DNA of 64,000 nucleotides from assembly GCF_036350515.1 (NCBI RefSeq), contig NZ_JAZDUE010000001.1:248001-312000 (forward strand), given 5' to 3'. A model generated the notes under the pieces. The model was given only the letters and a program-made list of their open reading frames with translations, was not told the DNA's origin and made no database searches. Both the position numbers and the translations under genes were made by a program. This document shows, one piece after another, positions 12,188-21,278 of this stretch (positions are counted from its first letter, which is position 1; the number at the start of each line of letters is the position of its first letter). The DNA is from Gordonia prachuapensis. GTDB lineage: Bacteria > Actinomycetota > Actinomycetes > Mycobacteriales > Mycobacteriaceae.

Positions 12188-12264
12188 ACGGAATGGTAGG
12201 TAGGCGCGCCGATCAGCGCCCGACCTCACCGTCGCACCAGCCGACTGACACCCGGGAGGACTGT

Positions 12265-13590
12265 ATGGCGATCACCGACATCCCCGAGTACGCGCACCTG
12301 ACCGATGCCGACCTCGAGGCACTCGGCGCGGAGCTCGACGCGATCCGCGCCGACATCGAGGCCGACCGCGGCGAGCGGGACGCGCGCTACATCCGCAACA
12401 CGATCCGATTCCAGCGCGGCATGGAACTCGCCGGGCGCACGTTGATCGCCGGCTCGACCAAGCGGTCGCTGTGGTGGGCCGGTGCCGGCGCCCTCGGCGT
12501 GGCGAAGATCGTGGAGAACATGGAGCTCGGCCACAATGTGATGCACGGACAGTGGGATTGGATGAACGATCCCGAGGTGCACTCGACCACCTGGGAGTGG
12601 GACAACACCGACCCGTCGGCGCACTGGAAGCACACCCACAACTACATCCATCACAAGTACACGAACGTGCTCGGCATGGACGACGACGTGGGCTACGGCC
12701 TGCTGCGGGTGACCCGCGACCAACGGTGGCGGCCGTTCTACCTCGGCAATCTCGCCTACAACACGGTGCTCGCCCTCCTCTTCGAATGGGGCGTCGCTGT
12801 CCAGCATCTGGAGCTGGGGAAAAAGCGCCGCACCCCGGAGGCCAAGGAGCAGTTCCGCCGCGATCTCGCCGACGTCGGCAAGAAGGTCGGCAAGCAGGTC
12901 GCCAAGGACTACGTCATCCACCCGGCGCTGGTCAGTGCCGTCGCCGGCCGTCGCGTCGGATACGGCCGCTCGTTCGGCAAGGCCGCCACCGCCAACCTGA
13001 TGGCCAACGTGATCCGCAACCTCTGGACCAATGCGGTGATCTTCTGCGGTCATTTCCCGGACGGCGCGGAGAAGTTCACCAAGCAGGACGTCGACAGCGA
13101 GACCCAGCCGGAGTGGTATCTGCGCCAGATGCTGGGCAGTGCGAACTTCCGCGCGGGCCCGGTGATGGGCTTCATGAGCGGCAACCTGTCCTACCAGATC
13201 GAGCACCACATCTTCCCGGACCTGCCCAGCAATCGGCTGCCGGAGATCTCGGTGCGGGTGCAGGCACTGTGCGAGAAGTACGACCTGCCCTACACCACCG
13301 GCTCGTTGCCGGTGCAGTACGCGAAGGCGTGGCGCACGATCGCCAAGCTGTCGTTGCCGAACAAATACCTGAAGGCGACGGCCGACGACGCGCCGGAGAC
13401 AGCTTCCGAGCGGCGGTTCAAGGCGGAGCTCGTCGACGGAGCGCGGCTGCAGGGCACCCTCGACCCGGCCACCGGGCGTCGCAGCGGTCTGCGCACGGCC
13501 ATCGCCGGACTGGGTAAGCGTGCTCGCCGTGGAGCTCGGGCTGCGTCCGGATCGGCGACGACGAGCGCGCCGCAGCGGCGGGCCGCCTGA
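12265..13590 (+). CDS. DesA3-like membrane acyl-CoA desaturase
   Basis: A membrane di-iron fatty acyl desaturase of the DesA3/linoleoyl-CoA desaturase type, which introduces a cis double bond into acyl-CoA with electrons from the reductase encoded upstream. The three histidine boxes are complete: HNVMH (90-94), HTHNYIHH (123-130) and QIEHH (311-315). Hydrophobic segments lie between and around them. The last 60 residues are basic and Ala rich, and are longer than in its neighbour. The ATG at 12265 follows the Shine-Dalgarno GGGAGGA. It is 441 aa and paralogous to the next gene. Confidence 0.92.
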   Translation: MAITDIPEYAHLTDADLEALGAELDAIRADIEADRGERDARYIRNTIRFQRGMELAGRTLIAGSTKRSLWWAGAGALGVAKIVENMELGHNVMHGQWDWMNDPEVHSTTWEWDNTDPSAHWKHTHNYIHHKYTNVLGMDDDVGYGLLRVTRDQRWRPFYLGNLAYNTVLALLFEWGVAVQHLELGKKRRTPEAKEQFRRDLADVGKKVGKQVAKDYVIHPALVSAVAGRRVGYGRSFGKAATANLMANVIRNLWTNAVIFCGHFPDGAEKFTKQDVDSETQPEWYLRQMLGSANFRAGPVMGFMSGNLSYQIEHHIFPDLPSNRLPEISVRVQALCEKYDLPYTTGSLPVQYAKAWRTIAKLSLPNKYLKATADDAPETASERRFKAELVDGARLQGTLDPATGRRSGLRTAIAGLGKRARRGARAASGSATTSAPQRRAA

Positions 13591-13608
13591 GACAACCCGC
13601 CCGACCGC

Positions 13609-13641
13609 GTGGGGCCACGGCTGCAGGCCGTGGCCGCCCAC
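13609..13641. terminator. GC-rich hairpin between the two desaturase genes
   Basis: GGCCACGGC (13613-13621) pairs with GCCGTGGCC (13627-13635) around a 5-base loop, and flanking GTGG and CCCAC extend the stem. There is no T tract, so it may be a weak terminator or an attenuator or mRNA-stability element between the paralogues. Confidence 0.45.
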
Positions 13642-13658
13642 GGGCATAATGAACCGCA

Positions 13659-14861
13659 ATGGCCATCACCGACATCAACGAGTACGCCCATCTGACCGAT
13701 GCAGATGTCGAGGCGCTCGGCGCGGAACTCGACGCACTTCGACGTGAGGTCGAAGCCGATCGGGGGCTCCGCGACGTCCGGTACCTCCGACGCACGATCG
13801 TCGCGCACCGCGCGCTCGAGGTCGTCGGCCGACTGGCACTCCTGGGTAGTCACAAACGGGGGCTGTGGTGGCTCGGCACCGGCTCGCTGGCCGCCTCGAA
13901 GATCATCGAGAACATGGAGCTCGGCCACAATGTGATGCACGGCCAATGGGATTGGATGAATGATCCCGAGGTGCACTCCACCACCTGGGAGTGGGACATG
14001 GTGTGCGCGTCGCCGCATTGGAAGCACTCGCACAACTACATCCATCACAAGTTCACGAATGTTGTCGGCATGGACGACGACGTGGGCTACAAGATCCTCC
14101 GGGTGACCCGCGACGAACCGTGGGAACCGCGGCGAGCCCTCCAGCCGCTGTTCAACGTTCTGCTCGCGCTCACCTTCGAATGGGGCATCGGGCTGCACGA
14201 CCTCGCGCTGAAAGACGTCGCCCAGGGCAAGAAGTCCAAGGAAGAGGCGATCCCGCAGATCAAGGAGTTCGGCCGGAAGGTCGGTCGACAGGTGGCCAAG
14301 GACTATGTCCTGTTCCCGGCGTTGACCGGGCCGAACTACCGGCACACGCTGACCGCGAACCTGACGGCCAATGTCATCCGCAACCTGTGGGCGTATGTGG
14401 TCATCTTCTGCGGCCACTTCCCTGATGGTGCAGAGAAATTCACCACCGACTCGTTGACCGACGAGACGCCGGGGCAGTGGTACCTGCGTCAGATGCTCGG
14501 CACCGCGAACTTCAACGCCGGGCCGGCGATGGCGTTCATGAGCGGCAACCTCTGCTATCAGATCGAGCACCACCTGTATCCGGATCTGCCGAGCAACCGC
14601 TACGCCGAGATCGCCGAGCGCGTGCGCGCACTCTGCGACAAGTACGACCTGCCGTACACCACCGGATCACTGTTCGTGCAGTACATGAAGACGCTGCGCA
14701 CCATCAACAAGCTGGCGCTGCCGGACCGGTTCCTGCGTGACACCGCCGATGACGCACCGGAGACGGCGTCGGAACGGCGCTTCGCCGGGATGCCGCGCAC
14801 CGCAGGCGGTCTCAGATCGGCGATCGCCGAGTTGCGGCGGAAGAAGTTGTCGCATAGGTGA
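13659..14861 (+). CDS. Second DesA3-like membrane acyl-CoA desaturase
   Basis: A tandem paralogue of the preceding desaturase, opening with the near-identical MAITDINEYAHLTDAD. Histidine boxes are conserved: HNVMH (90-94), HSHNYIHH (123-130) and a QIEHH box near residue 304. It is shorter (400 aa), lacking the Ala/Arg tail. The intergenic gap is 68 bases and holds a hairpin but no copy of the upstream palindrome, so it probably depends on the first gene's promoter or on readthrough. The paralogues may differ in chain length or bond position; the sequence does not say which. Confidence 0.9.
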   Translation: MAITDINEYAHLTDADVEALGAELDALRREVEADRGLRDVRYLRRTIVAHRALEVVGRLALLGSHKRGLWWLGTGSLAASKIIENMELGHNVMHGQWDWMNDPEVHSTTWEWDMVCASPHWKHSHNYIHHKFTNVVGMDDDVGYKILRVTRDEPWEPRRALQPLFNVLLALTFEWGIGLHDLALKDVAQGKKSKEEAIPQIKEFGRKVGRQVAKDYVLFPALTGPNYRHTLTANLTANVIRNLWAYVVIFCGHFPDGAEKFTTDSLTDETPGQWYLRQMLGTANFNAGPAMAFMSGNLCYQIEHHLYPDLPSNRYAEIAERVRALCDKYDLPYTTGSLFVQYMKTLRTINKLALPDRFLRDTADDAPETASERRFAGMPRTAGGLRSAIAELRRKKLSHR

Positions 14862-15058
14862 TCTCGATACGCCACCTCGCCTAGCGGCTCGGTGGCTACT
14901 CGATCAGCGGAAAAGGGAACCCACCCAACGCTGGTCGAGTAGCCACGTGCGAGCGCAGCGAGCCCGAGGCGTATCGAGACCCACCGCTGGCCGAGTAGCA
15001 GGACCCACCACCGCTGGTCGAGTAGCCGACGAACGGAGTGAGGAGGCGTATCGAGACC
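14862..15058. repeat. REP-like short interspersed repeats
   Basis: Several copies of one unit whose ends are a TGGTCGAGTAGCC-type sequence and a GCGTATCGAGACC-type sequence. One copy is inverted at the left (TCTCGATACGCC to GGCTACTCGATC). A direct copy follows at about 14930-14991, then a truncated CTGGCCGAGTAGC, then another direct copy at about 15011-15058. The inner parts contain GAGCGCAGCGAGCC or GAACGGAGTGAGG. Such units are widespread between genes in Gordonia and Rhodococcus. They fill the gap between converging desaturase and inositol transcripts and could act in termination. Confidence 0.75.
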
Positions 15059-15062
15059 TGCC

Positions 15063-16121
15063 CTACGCCCCCGGAATCGAAGCCCGCGAAACCATCTCGA
15101 CACGCTGCGGTTCCCCGGTCTCGAGTGCCGTCACGGCGGCGGCGCACACGGCGGCGGCCGCGTAGCCGTCCCACGCGCCCGGGCCGTCGACGTTGTCGCC
15201 GCGGCGGACGGCGTTGACCCAGCGTTGTATCTCGACGTCGTACGCGCCACCGAACCGCTCGACGAAGGACGGTGTGATGTCGCCGCCCCAGATGCCGGCG
15301 ACTCTCCGGGCGTCCCCGCGTCCGGCCTGAACAGGGTTGCGCTGCTTGCGGATCAGTCCCTGGTCGAGGCCGATGATCGCCGACCCGAGTTCGCCGACGA
15401 GCTCCGTGCGCACCTCGTAGGCGACGCCGGTGGTGACGAAGCACTCGACGTCGACGTGACGGCCCGATTCGGTGGTGAAGATCGCGATCTGCGGGTCCAC
15501 GACACCCACTGGCGCACCGGGATTGCTCCTCGGCGTGATGATCTGCACCGTCGTGATCTCTTCATCGAACAGGAACCGGGTCACGTCGACCTCGTGGACG
15601 AGTGAGTCCTTGACGATCATCGAACTGTCGAACCCCGGCGGAACCGCCGGATTGCGGTGCACGCAATGCGCGAGCAGCGGTCGGCCGAACACGCCGTCGC
15701 CGATGAGCGACTTCAGCTGTTCGTACTCGCGGTCGAACCGACGCATGAAGCCGACCTGGATGAGTTTGCGGCCGAGTGACGCTTCCCGTTCGACGATTTC
15801 CAGCGAGGAGATGACGTCTGTGGTCAGCGGCTTCTCGCACATCACCGGCTTTCCGGCATCGAGACATGCCGCCAGTTGCTTCTCGTGCGCGGGTCCCGGT
15901 GAGGCGAGGACGACGGCATCGACACCGGGATCGGCGATGGCGTCCAACGGATCGCCGACGACCCGGCAGCCCCCGATGGTGGCCGCGAGCTGTTCGGCCT
16001 TGTCGGGGAAATAGTCGCTGAGTACGGCGACAGTCGCTCCCGCAGTGCGTTCGGTGATCCGGACGACATGGTCGGCACCCATCATCCCGACACCGACCAC
16101 GGCGATGCGCGCCGGGTTCAT
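15063..16121 (-). CDS. iolG: Inositol 2-dehydrogenase (Gfo/Idh/MocA family)
   Basis: Oxidises myo-inositol to 2-keto-myo-inositol with NAD+, the first step of inositol catabolism. The N-terminal Rossmann fold is plain (IAVVGVGMMGADHV), followed by the family signature CEKPLTTD near residue 95 and a C-terminal alpha/beta domain with KDSLVHEVDVTRFL. 352 aa is the usual length. The ATG at 16121 overlaps the iolD stop by 4 bases, making it the last gene of iolC-iolB-iolD-iolG. Assignment as iolG rather than another sugar dehydrogenase rests on this operon. Confidence 0.9.
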   Translation of the reverse strand: MNPARIAVVGVGMMGADHVVRITERTAGATVAVLSDYFPDKAEQLAATIGGCRVVGDPLDAIADPGVDAVVLASPGPAHEKQLAACLDAGKPVMCEKPLTTDVISSLEIVEREASLGRKLIQVGFMRRFDREYEQLKSLIGDGVFGRPLLAHCVHRNPAVPPGFDSSMIVKDSLVHEVDVTRFLFDEEITTVQIITPRSNPGAPVGVVDPQIAIFTTESGRHVDVECFVTTGVAYEVRTELVGELGSAIIGLDQGLIRKQRNPVQAGRGDARRVAGIWGGDITPSFVERFGGAYDVEIQRWVNAVRRGDNVDGPGAWDGYAAAAVCAAAVTALETGEPQRVEMVSRASIPGA

Positions 16122-18082
16122 CGGCCTTCTCCGCCGGGCGTGGTCGGTCGCAGGTAGGGCCGTTGCGCTTCCTTGGACCGCGCGTAGACGTCGTACGCCT
16201 TCTGCGTCGAACGCAGCGTCGAGACCTCCGATACGGGTACGTCCCACCAGGATTCGCTGTCCGGTCCGCCGATCAACGGATCGGTCTCCACGTGGATGAC
16301 CGTGGTGCGGACGGCTGCTTTGGCGGCCTTGATCGCGTCGGCGAGTTCATCGGCGGTGCCGGCGCGGAGAACCTCGGCACCCAGCGATGCGGCATTGGCC
16401 GCGAGGTCCACGGGCAGGGTGGGGCCGTCGAGTCGTCCACCGGAGTCGCGGTACCGGTAGCCGGTGCCGAAACGTTGCGAGCCGAGCGACTCCGACAGCG
16501 AACCGATCGAGGCGAATCCGTGATTCTGCACAACCACCACGATCAGCTTCAGGTTCTCCTGGATCGCGGTGACCAACTCGGTTGCCATCATCAGATACGA
16601 CCCGTCGCCGACCATGACTATGACGTCGCGGTCGGGGCAGGCCATCGCCACGCCGACCCCGCCCGCGATCTCGTACCCCATGCACGAGTATCCGTATTCG
16701 ACGTGATAGCCCTTCGGATCGCGTGTGCGCCACAGCTTGTGCAGGTCGCCGGGCATCGAACCGGCCGCGCAAACGACGATGTCGCGAGGGTCGGAGGTCT
16801 CGTTCACGATCCCGATGACCGTGCTCTGGGTGAGCGCGTCCGCGCCGGTGGCGACATTGGTGCCGACGACGGTGGGGGAGTAGGCGCGTTCGACGGTGGC
16901 TTCCCATTCCCGGGTGAGCTCCCCGATGCGCTCACGGTAGGCCGGGTCGACCGAGAACCCGGTCAGCAACCCGTCGAGGGCCTCGAGGGCTTCCCGTGCG
17001 TCGGCGACCACGACGTGACCGCTGTGCTTGAGCGAGTCCAGCGGCGCCACATTGATGTTCACGAACCGGACGTCCGGGTCGGCGAACGCCGTCCGGGAGG
17101 CGGTGGTGAAGTCGCTGTACCGGGTACCGATACCGATCACGACATCCGCATCGGCCGCGAGTGCGTTGGCGGCCGTCGTGCCGGTGGAACCGATGCCGCC
17201 GACGGACTGGGGATGGTCATAGGGCAGTGAGCCCTTGCCGGCCTGGCTCTGACCGACGGGTATGCCGGTGCGGGCGCAGAAACCTGCGAGCGCGTCGGTG
17301 GCGTCGCTGTAGATGACTCCGCCGCCTGCCACGATGAGTGGTCGCTTCGCCGACCGGATGATCTCTGCGGCTTCGGTGACCGCGCGGCGCTCCGGGATCG
17401 GGCGGGCGACCCGCCACGTGCGTTCGGCGAACAACGATTCCGGCCAGTCGAAGGCCTCCGCCTGCACATCCTGTGGAAGCGCGACGGTCACCGCGCCGGT
17501 CTCGACGGGATCGGTGAGCACACGCATCGCGCCGAGCAGGGCAGCGGGCAGTTGTTCGGGTCGCCACACGCGATCGAAGTAGCGCGAGACCGGCCGGAAC
17601 GCGTCGTTGACGGTGATATCGCCCGACGACGGGACCTCCAGCTCCTGCAGCACGGGAGCGGAGGCGCGGGTCGCGAATGTGTCGGCCGGGAGCAGCAGCA
17701 CCGGCAGGCGGTTGATGGTGGCGAGCGCGGCACCGGTCACCATGTTGGTCGCGCCCGGACCGACCGACGCGGTGACCGCCCATGCCTCGAGACGATTGCG
17801 CATCCGGGCGTACGCGACCGCCGAGTGGACCATCGCCTGCTCGTTGCGGCCCAGGACGTACTCGAGCGACAGGTCTCGGCCGGCGTCGCGATCCTCGATC
17901 TCGTTCTGCAGCAGGGCCTGACCGAGACCGGCGACGTTGCCGTGGCCGAAGATGCCGAAGCAGCCGGCGAAGAACTTGTTTCGTTCCCCGTCACGCTCGA
18001 CGTGCTGATGGGCGAGGAAACGCACCACCGCCTGTGCGACGGTCAGCCTGACGGTCGGTTCGCGGTTCCGGTTCGTCATCAT
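16118..18082 (-). CDS. iolD: 3D-(3,5/4)-trihydroxycyclohexane-1,2-dione hydrolase
   Basis: A thiamine-diphosphate enzyme that opens the inositol-derived ring to 5-deoxy-glucuronate. The 654-aa chain has the ThDP pyrimidine-binding domain (N-terminal, with FGIFGHGNVAGLGQAL), a central domain and a PP-binding domain with the ThDP motif starting GDGSYLMMATEL (about residue 490). This fits the IolD branch of the acetolactate-synthase superfamily and its usual 630-660 aa. It overlaps iolB and iolG by ATGA at both ends. Confidence 0.95.
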   Translation of the reverse strand: MMTNRNREPTVRLTVAQAVVRFLAHQHVERDGERNKFFAGCFGIFGHGNVAGLGQALLQNEIEDRDAGRDLSLEYVLGRNEQAMVHSAVAYARMRNRLEAWAVTASVGPGATNMVTGAALATINRLPVLLLPADTFATRASAPVLQELEVPSSGDITVNDAFRPVSRYFDRVWRPEQLPAALLGAMRVLTDPVETGAVTVALPQDVQAEAFDWPESLFAERTWRVARPIPERRAVTEAAEIIRSAKRPLIVAGGGVIYSDATDALAGFCARTGIPVGQSQAGKGSLPYDHPQSVGGIGSTGTTAANALAADADVVIGIGTRYSDFTTASRTAFADPDVRFVNINVAPLDSLKHSGHVVVADAREALEALDGLLTGFSVDPAYRERIGELTREWEATVERAYSPTVVGTNVATGADALTQSTVIGIVNETSDPRDIVVCAAGSMPGDLHKLWRTRDPKGYHVEYGYSCMGYEIAGGVGVAMACPDRDVIVMVGDGSYLMMATELVTAIQENLKLIVVVVQNHGFASIGSLSESLGSQRFGTGYRYRDSGGRLDGPTLPVDLAANAASLGAEVLRAGTADELADAIKAAKAAVRTTVIHVETDPLIGGPDSESWWDVPVSEVSTLRSTQKAYDVYARSKEAQRPYLRPTTPGGEGR

Positions 18083-18963
18083 GATGACCTCTCGTGCAGC
18101 GGCAGGCGGGGATCGACGTCCGCGCGCTCCCAGGTCGTCCGAATCCAGCTCTGCGCAGGATCATCGCTGATCCGCCAAGCCCGTTCCGGGCCGGGGCCGG
18201 CCATCACATTGAGGTAGTACATGTGGTGTCCGGGCGCGGCGATGGACGGGCCGTGGTAGCCGTGGGGCACGAGGACGACGTCGCCGTTGCGGACCTCTTC
18301 GAGGACCTCGATCGGACGCTCGGGAGTCCCGTGGATGCGGTGGTATCCGAACCCCGGGAGCCGTTCTGGCACCGAACGATCCTCCGCGCCGAACTCGAAA
18401 TAGTAGATCTCCTCGAGTTGTGACTCGGTCGCACTGTGCTCGTCGTGTTTGTGGGCGGGATAGCTGGACCAGTTGCCGGCCGGCGTGATGACCTCGCACG
18501 CAATCAACGAGTCGGCCTCGAAGACGCCTGCCATCCCGAAGTTGTGTACCTGGCGACTGCAGTGGCCGGCGCCACGCAATTCGACCGGCACCTCCGCCGC
18601 AGGGACGTGGCGGAACGGCAGCCGCCTGCGTGCCCGTGCACCACACAATGCGAAGCGGCCGCCTGCCGCGCTCGCGACGACGAACTCGGAGCGGCATCCC
18701 ACGTAGGCGAAGTCGCTCGGACCGTCGAAGACGCTCTCGCGGCCGGCGAGTCCGAAGACGGTGCCCTCGCAGGTGACGGTCGCCGAACCTGCCAGCGGTA
18801 CGACGATGATCTCGTCCAGATCGGTGAATCGGGTGATCGAATCTCCGGGTCCGAGTTCGACGACTGCGAGAGATGACTCGGTCCAGCCGGCGGACTCAGG
18901 CGTGACGTCCACGGTCAGCGGTGGCGGTGCCGACCGTGCGGGGATGTGGTACTCGGACTTCAT
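18079..18963 (-). CDS. iolB: 5-deoxy-glucuronate isomerase
   Basis: Isomerises 5-deoxy-glucuronate to 2-deoxy-5-keto-gluconate. The bicupin is recognisable from SSYPAHKHDE (metal-binding His pair) and the C-terminal VLVPHGYHGPSIAAPGHHMYYLN stretch. 294 aa is standard. It lies between iolC and iolD with 4-base overlaps, so translation is probably coupled. Confidence 0.94.
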   Translation of the reverse strand: MKSEYHIPARSAPPPLTVDVTPESAGWTESSLAVVELGPGDSITRFTDLDEIIVVPLAGSATVTCEGTVFGLAGRESVFDGPSDFAYVGCRSEFVVASAAGGRFALCGARARRRLPFRHVPAAEVPVELRGAGHCSRQVHNFGMAGVFEADSLIACEVITPAGNWSSYPAHKHDEHSATESQLEEIYYFEFGAEDRSVPERLPGFGYHRIHGTPERPIEVLEEVRNGDVVLVPHGYHGPSIAAPGHHMYYLNVMAGPGPERAWRISDDPAQSWIRTTWERADVDPRLPLHERSS

Positions 18964-19961
18964 CGGCGCACCTCGTCGGGCTGCGTGGTCAACGGCTCAG
19001 CCAGGGCGGCGATCTCGTCGGAGGTGGGCATGGCCGTCGAGCACTCGAGGCGGCCCGCGACGATCGCGCCGGCCGCATTCGCATGTCGCAGAGTCTGCTC
19101 CAGGGGCCAGTTCGCGAGAAGCCCATGACAGAGACTGCCGCCGAAGCCGTCACCGGCACCGAGGCCGTTGACGACCGTGACCGGAACCGGAGGGACCTCG
19201 ACGCTCTGCGAGCGTGTCCTGCCGAGTACTCCCTTCGGCCCGCGTTTGACGACCGCCAGGTCGACGCCGAGGTCGAGCAGCGCATCGGCGGCCGCGTGGG
19301 AATCCGATTCGCCGACGGCGACCTCGCATTCCTCGAGGTTGCCGACCACGACATCGACGAGCGGGAGGGCGCGTCGGATCTGTTCGGTGGCTGCCGCCGG
19401 TGACGACCAGAACATCGGCCGGTAGTCCAGGTCGAGGACCGTGAGAGGTCGGCGTTCGCGTGCCGCCCACGCCTCGAAATGCGTTCCGCGGGAGGGTTCC
19501 TCGGAGAGACCGGTGACTGTCGACCAGTAGAGGCCGGCCCGGCGGACGCAGTCGGTGTCGATGTCGGTGGCCTCGATCTGCAGGTCCGGCGCCTTTGGCC
19601 TGCGGTAGAAGTACAGCGGGAAGTGGTCCGGCGGGAAGACCTCACAGAACGTCACCGGAGTCGGATTCTCCTGGTCGACGACGAGGAACCTGTCGTCGAC
19701 ACCGAGCCTCGTGAGTTCGCTGCGGACGAATCGGCCGAACGGGTCGTCGCCCACACCGGAGACGAGCGCGGCGCTGCGCCCGAGTCGAGCTGCGGCGACC
19801 GCAACGTTCGCGGCACTGCCGCCGAGGAATTTGCCGAAGCTGCGCACGTCCTCGAGTCCGACCCCGACCTGCTGAGGGTAGATGTCGACCCCGCTGCGGC
19901 CGATGCACAGCACGTCGACGCCCCCCGATGGACGCTCTGCTGCCGCATGGACTTCGGACAC
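18960..19961 (-). CDS. iolC: 5-dehydro-2-deoxygluconokinase
   Basis: A PfkB-family kinase phosphorylating 2-deoxy-5-keto-gluconate. The N-terminus has the substrate-binding GGSAANVAVAAARLGR, and the C-terminus carries the PfkB signature with the catalytic Asp in NGLGAGDGFGGSLCHG. 333 aa. It is the first gene of the iolCBDG operon, whose promoter must lie in the gap before the divergent binding-protein gene. The downstream aldolase (iolJ) and semialdehyde dehydrogenase (iolA) needed to finish the pathway are not in this window. Confidence 0.93.
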   Translation of the reverse strand: MSEVHAAAERPSGGVDVLCIGRSGVDIYPQQVGVGLEDVRSFGKFLGGSAANVAVAAARLGRSAALVSGVGDDPFGRFVRSELTRLGVDDRFLVVDQENPTPVTFCEVFPPDHFPLYFYRRPKAPDLQIEATDIDTDCVRRAGLYWSTVTGLSEEPSRGTHFEAWAARERRPLTVLDLDYRPMFWSSPAAATEQIRRALPLVDVVVGNLEECEVAVGESDSHAAADALLDLGVDLAVVKRGPKGVLGRTRSQSVEVPPVPVTVVNGLGAGDGFGGSLCHGLLANWPLEQTLRHANAAGAIVAGRLECSTAMPTSDEIAALAEPLTTQPDEVRR

Positions 19962-20145
19962 GTACTGCTCCTGCTCGTGGTCGGACAGGTCAGCCCCGAT
20001 CGGACGGGATCGGCCCGCCTGCGTTCACTGTGCGCGACGTACCGCCGCGAGTCAAAGACCATGTCCTGATCAAGTTGTGACATCGGCTGCGCGAGGGGCG
20101 TTATACCGTGAACGTGAGGGTGTCCGGCCGATCACCGCACCAGCG

Positions 20146-20177
20146 CACCACAACACCACAGCACCACAACACCACAG
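20146..20177. repeat. Two tandem copies of a 16-bp direct repeat
   Basis: CACCACAACACCACAG occurs twice head to tail, inside a longer CAC/ACA-rich low-complexity tract, in the control region between iolC and the divergent binding-protein gene. It may be a slippage-prone spacer or a regulator contact site; nothing else in the 260-base gap is distinctive. Confidence 0.8.
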
Positions 20178-20220
20178 CGCCTTCACACCACGGCACTCTG
20201 ATCGAAGGGAGTAGCCGACG

Positions 20221-21234
20221 ATGCTGTCCTCCACAGCGAGCCCCGCGCGCCCGCGCCGCCGGATGGTCACGTTCTCGGCCGTGCTGTCGTCGGTGATCCT
20301 CGTCGTGGCCGGTTGTGTCGGTACTGATGACGCCCCCGACAGCGACGGCGGTACAGGCGCAGCCGGCACGCCGGAGTTGACTGTCGCGATGATCACCCAC
20401 GAGGTGCCCGGCGACACGTTCTGGGAGGTCGTCCGCCGCGGCGCGGATGAGGCGGCCCGCAAGAACGGCGTCGACCTGCAGTACTCCTCGGATCCCGAGG
20501 CGCCGAATCAGGCGAATCTCGTCCAGGAGGCGATCGACGGCGACGTCGACGGGATCGCGCTCACCCTCGCGAAGCCGGACGCGATGGCGCCGGTGGTCCA
20601 GCGCGCACTGGACGCAGGAGTCCCGGTGGTCGCCTTCAACTCCGGCTTCGACAACTGGCAGGACATCGGCGTCGCGCAGTATTTCGGTCAGGACGAGATG
20701 CTGGCCGGCCGGGCCGCGGGGGAGCGCCTGATCCGTGACGGCCGTACCAACGTGCTGTGCGTGATTCACGAACAACGTCAGGTTGCCCTCGAATCGCGTT
20801 GTGCCGGTGTCCGAGAGGGCTTCACCCGGGGTGGGTTCGAGACTCTCGACGTCAACAGCAAGGACATGGCATCGGTGGTGGCCACCCTGACTGCCAAGCT
20901 ACGGCAGGACCAGTCCGTGGACTCCGTCGTGACTCTCGGCGCGCCGATCGCCCAGGCCGCCGTGGAGTCGCGGGATGCCGCCGGATCGACGGCCGAGATC
21001 GTCACCTTCGACACCAACGCCGCCCTGATCGATCTCATCCGCGGCGGCGATGTCCGGTGGGCTGTCGACCAGCAGCCGTATGTGCAGGGCCACGAGGCGG
21101 TCGATGCCCTGTGGCTGACGTTGACCAATGCCAGCACGGTCGGTGGTGGTCAGGCCGTGTTGACGGGGCCGGCATGGGTCGACCGCTCCAACGTCGACGA
21201 GGTCGCTGAGTACGTGCGTGACGGCACCCGGTGA
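20221..21234 (+). CDS. Sugar/inositol-binding lipoprotein of an ABC transporter
   Basis: A ribose-type periplasmic binding protein (337 aa), the extracytoplasmic receptor of a sugar ABC importer. An Arg-rich n-region is followed by a hydrophobic core and the lipobox VAGC (Cys 36). The mature domain begins LTVAMITHEVPGDTFWEVV and has the two-lobe signature ALDAGVPVVAFNSG. A GAAGGGAG Shine-Dalgarno supports the start. It is divergent from the iol operon, so myo-inositol or a related polyol is the likely ligand. No permease or ATPase gene is adjacent, so the rest of the transporter must be encoded elsewhere. Confidence 0.85.
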   Translation: MLSSTASPARPRRRMVTFSAVLSSVILVVAGCVGTDDAPDSDGGTGAAGTPELTVAMITHEVPGDTFWEVVRRGADEAARKNGVDLQYSSDPEAPNQANLVQEAIDGDVDGIALTLAKPDAMAPVVQRALDAGVPVVAFNSGFDNWQDIGVAQYFGQDEMLAGRAAGERLIRDGRTNVLCVIHEQRQVALESRCAGVREGFTRGGFETLDVNSKDMASVVATLTAKLRQDQSVDSVVTLGAPIAQAAVESRDAAGSTAEIVTFDTNAALIDLIRGGDVRWAVDQQPYVQGHEAVDALWLTLTNASTVGGGQAVLTGPAWVDRSNVDEVAEYVRDGTR

Positions 21235-21278
21235 AACGCGACGCCCGCCGACCCGGAGGGCAACGAAAGCCGCGTGGA

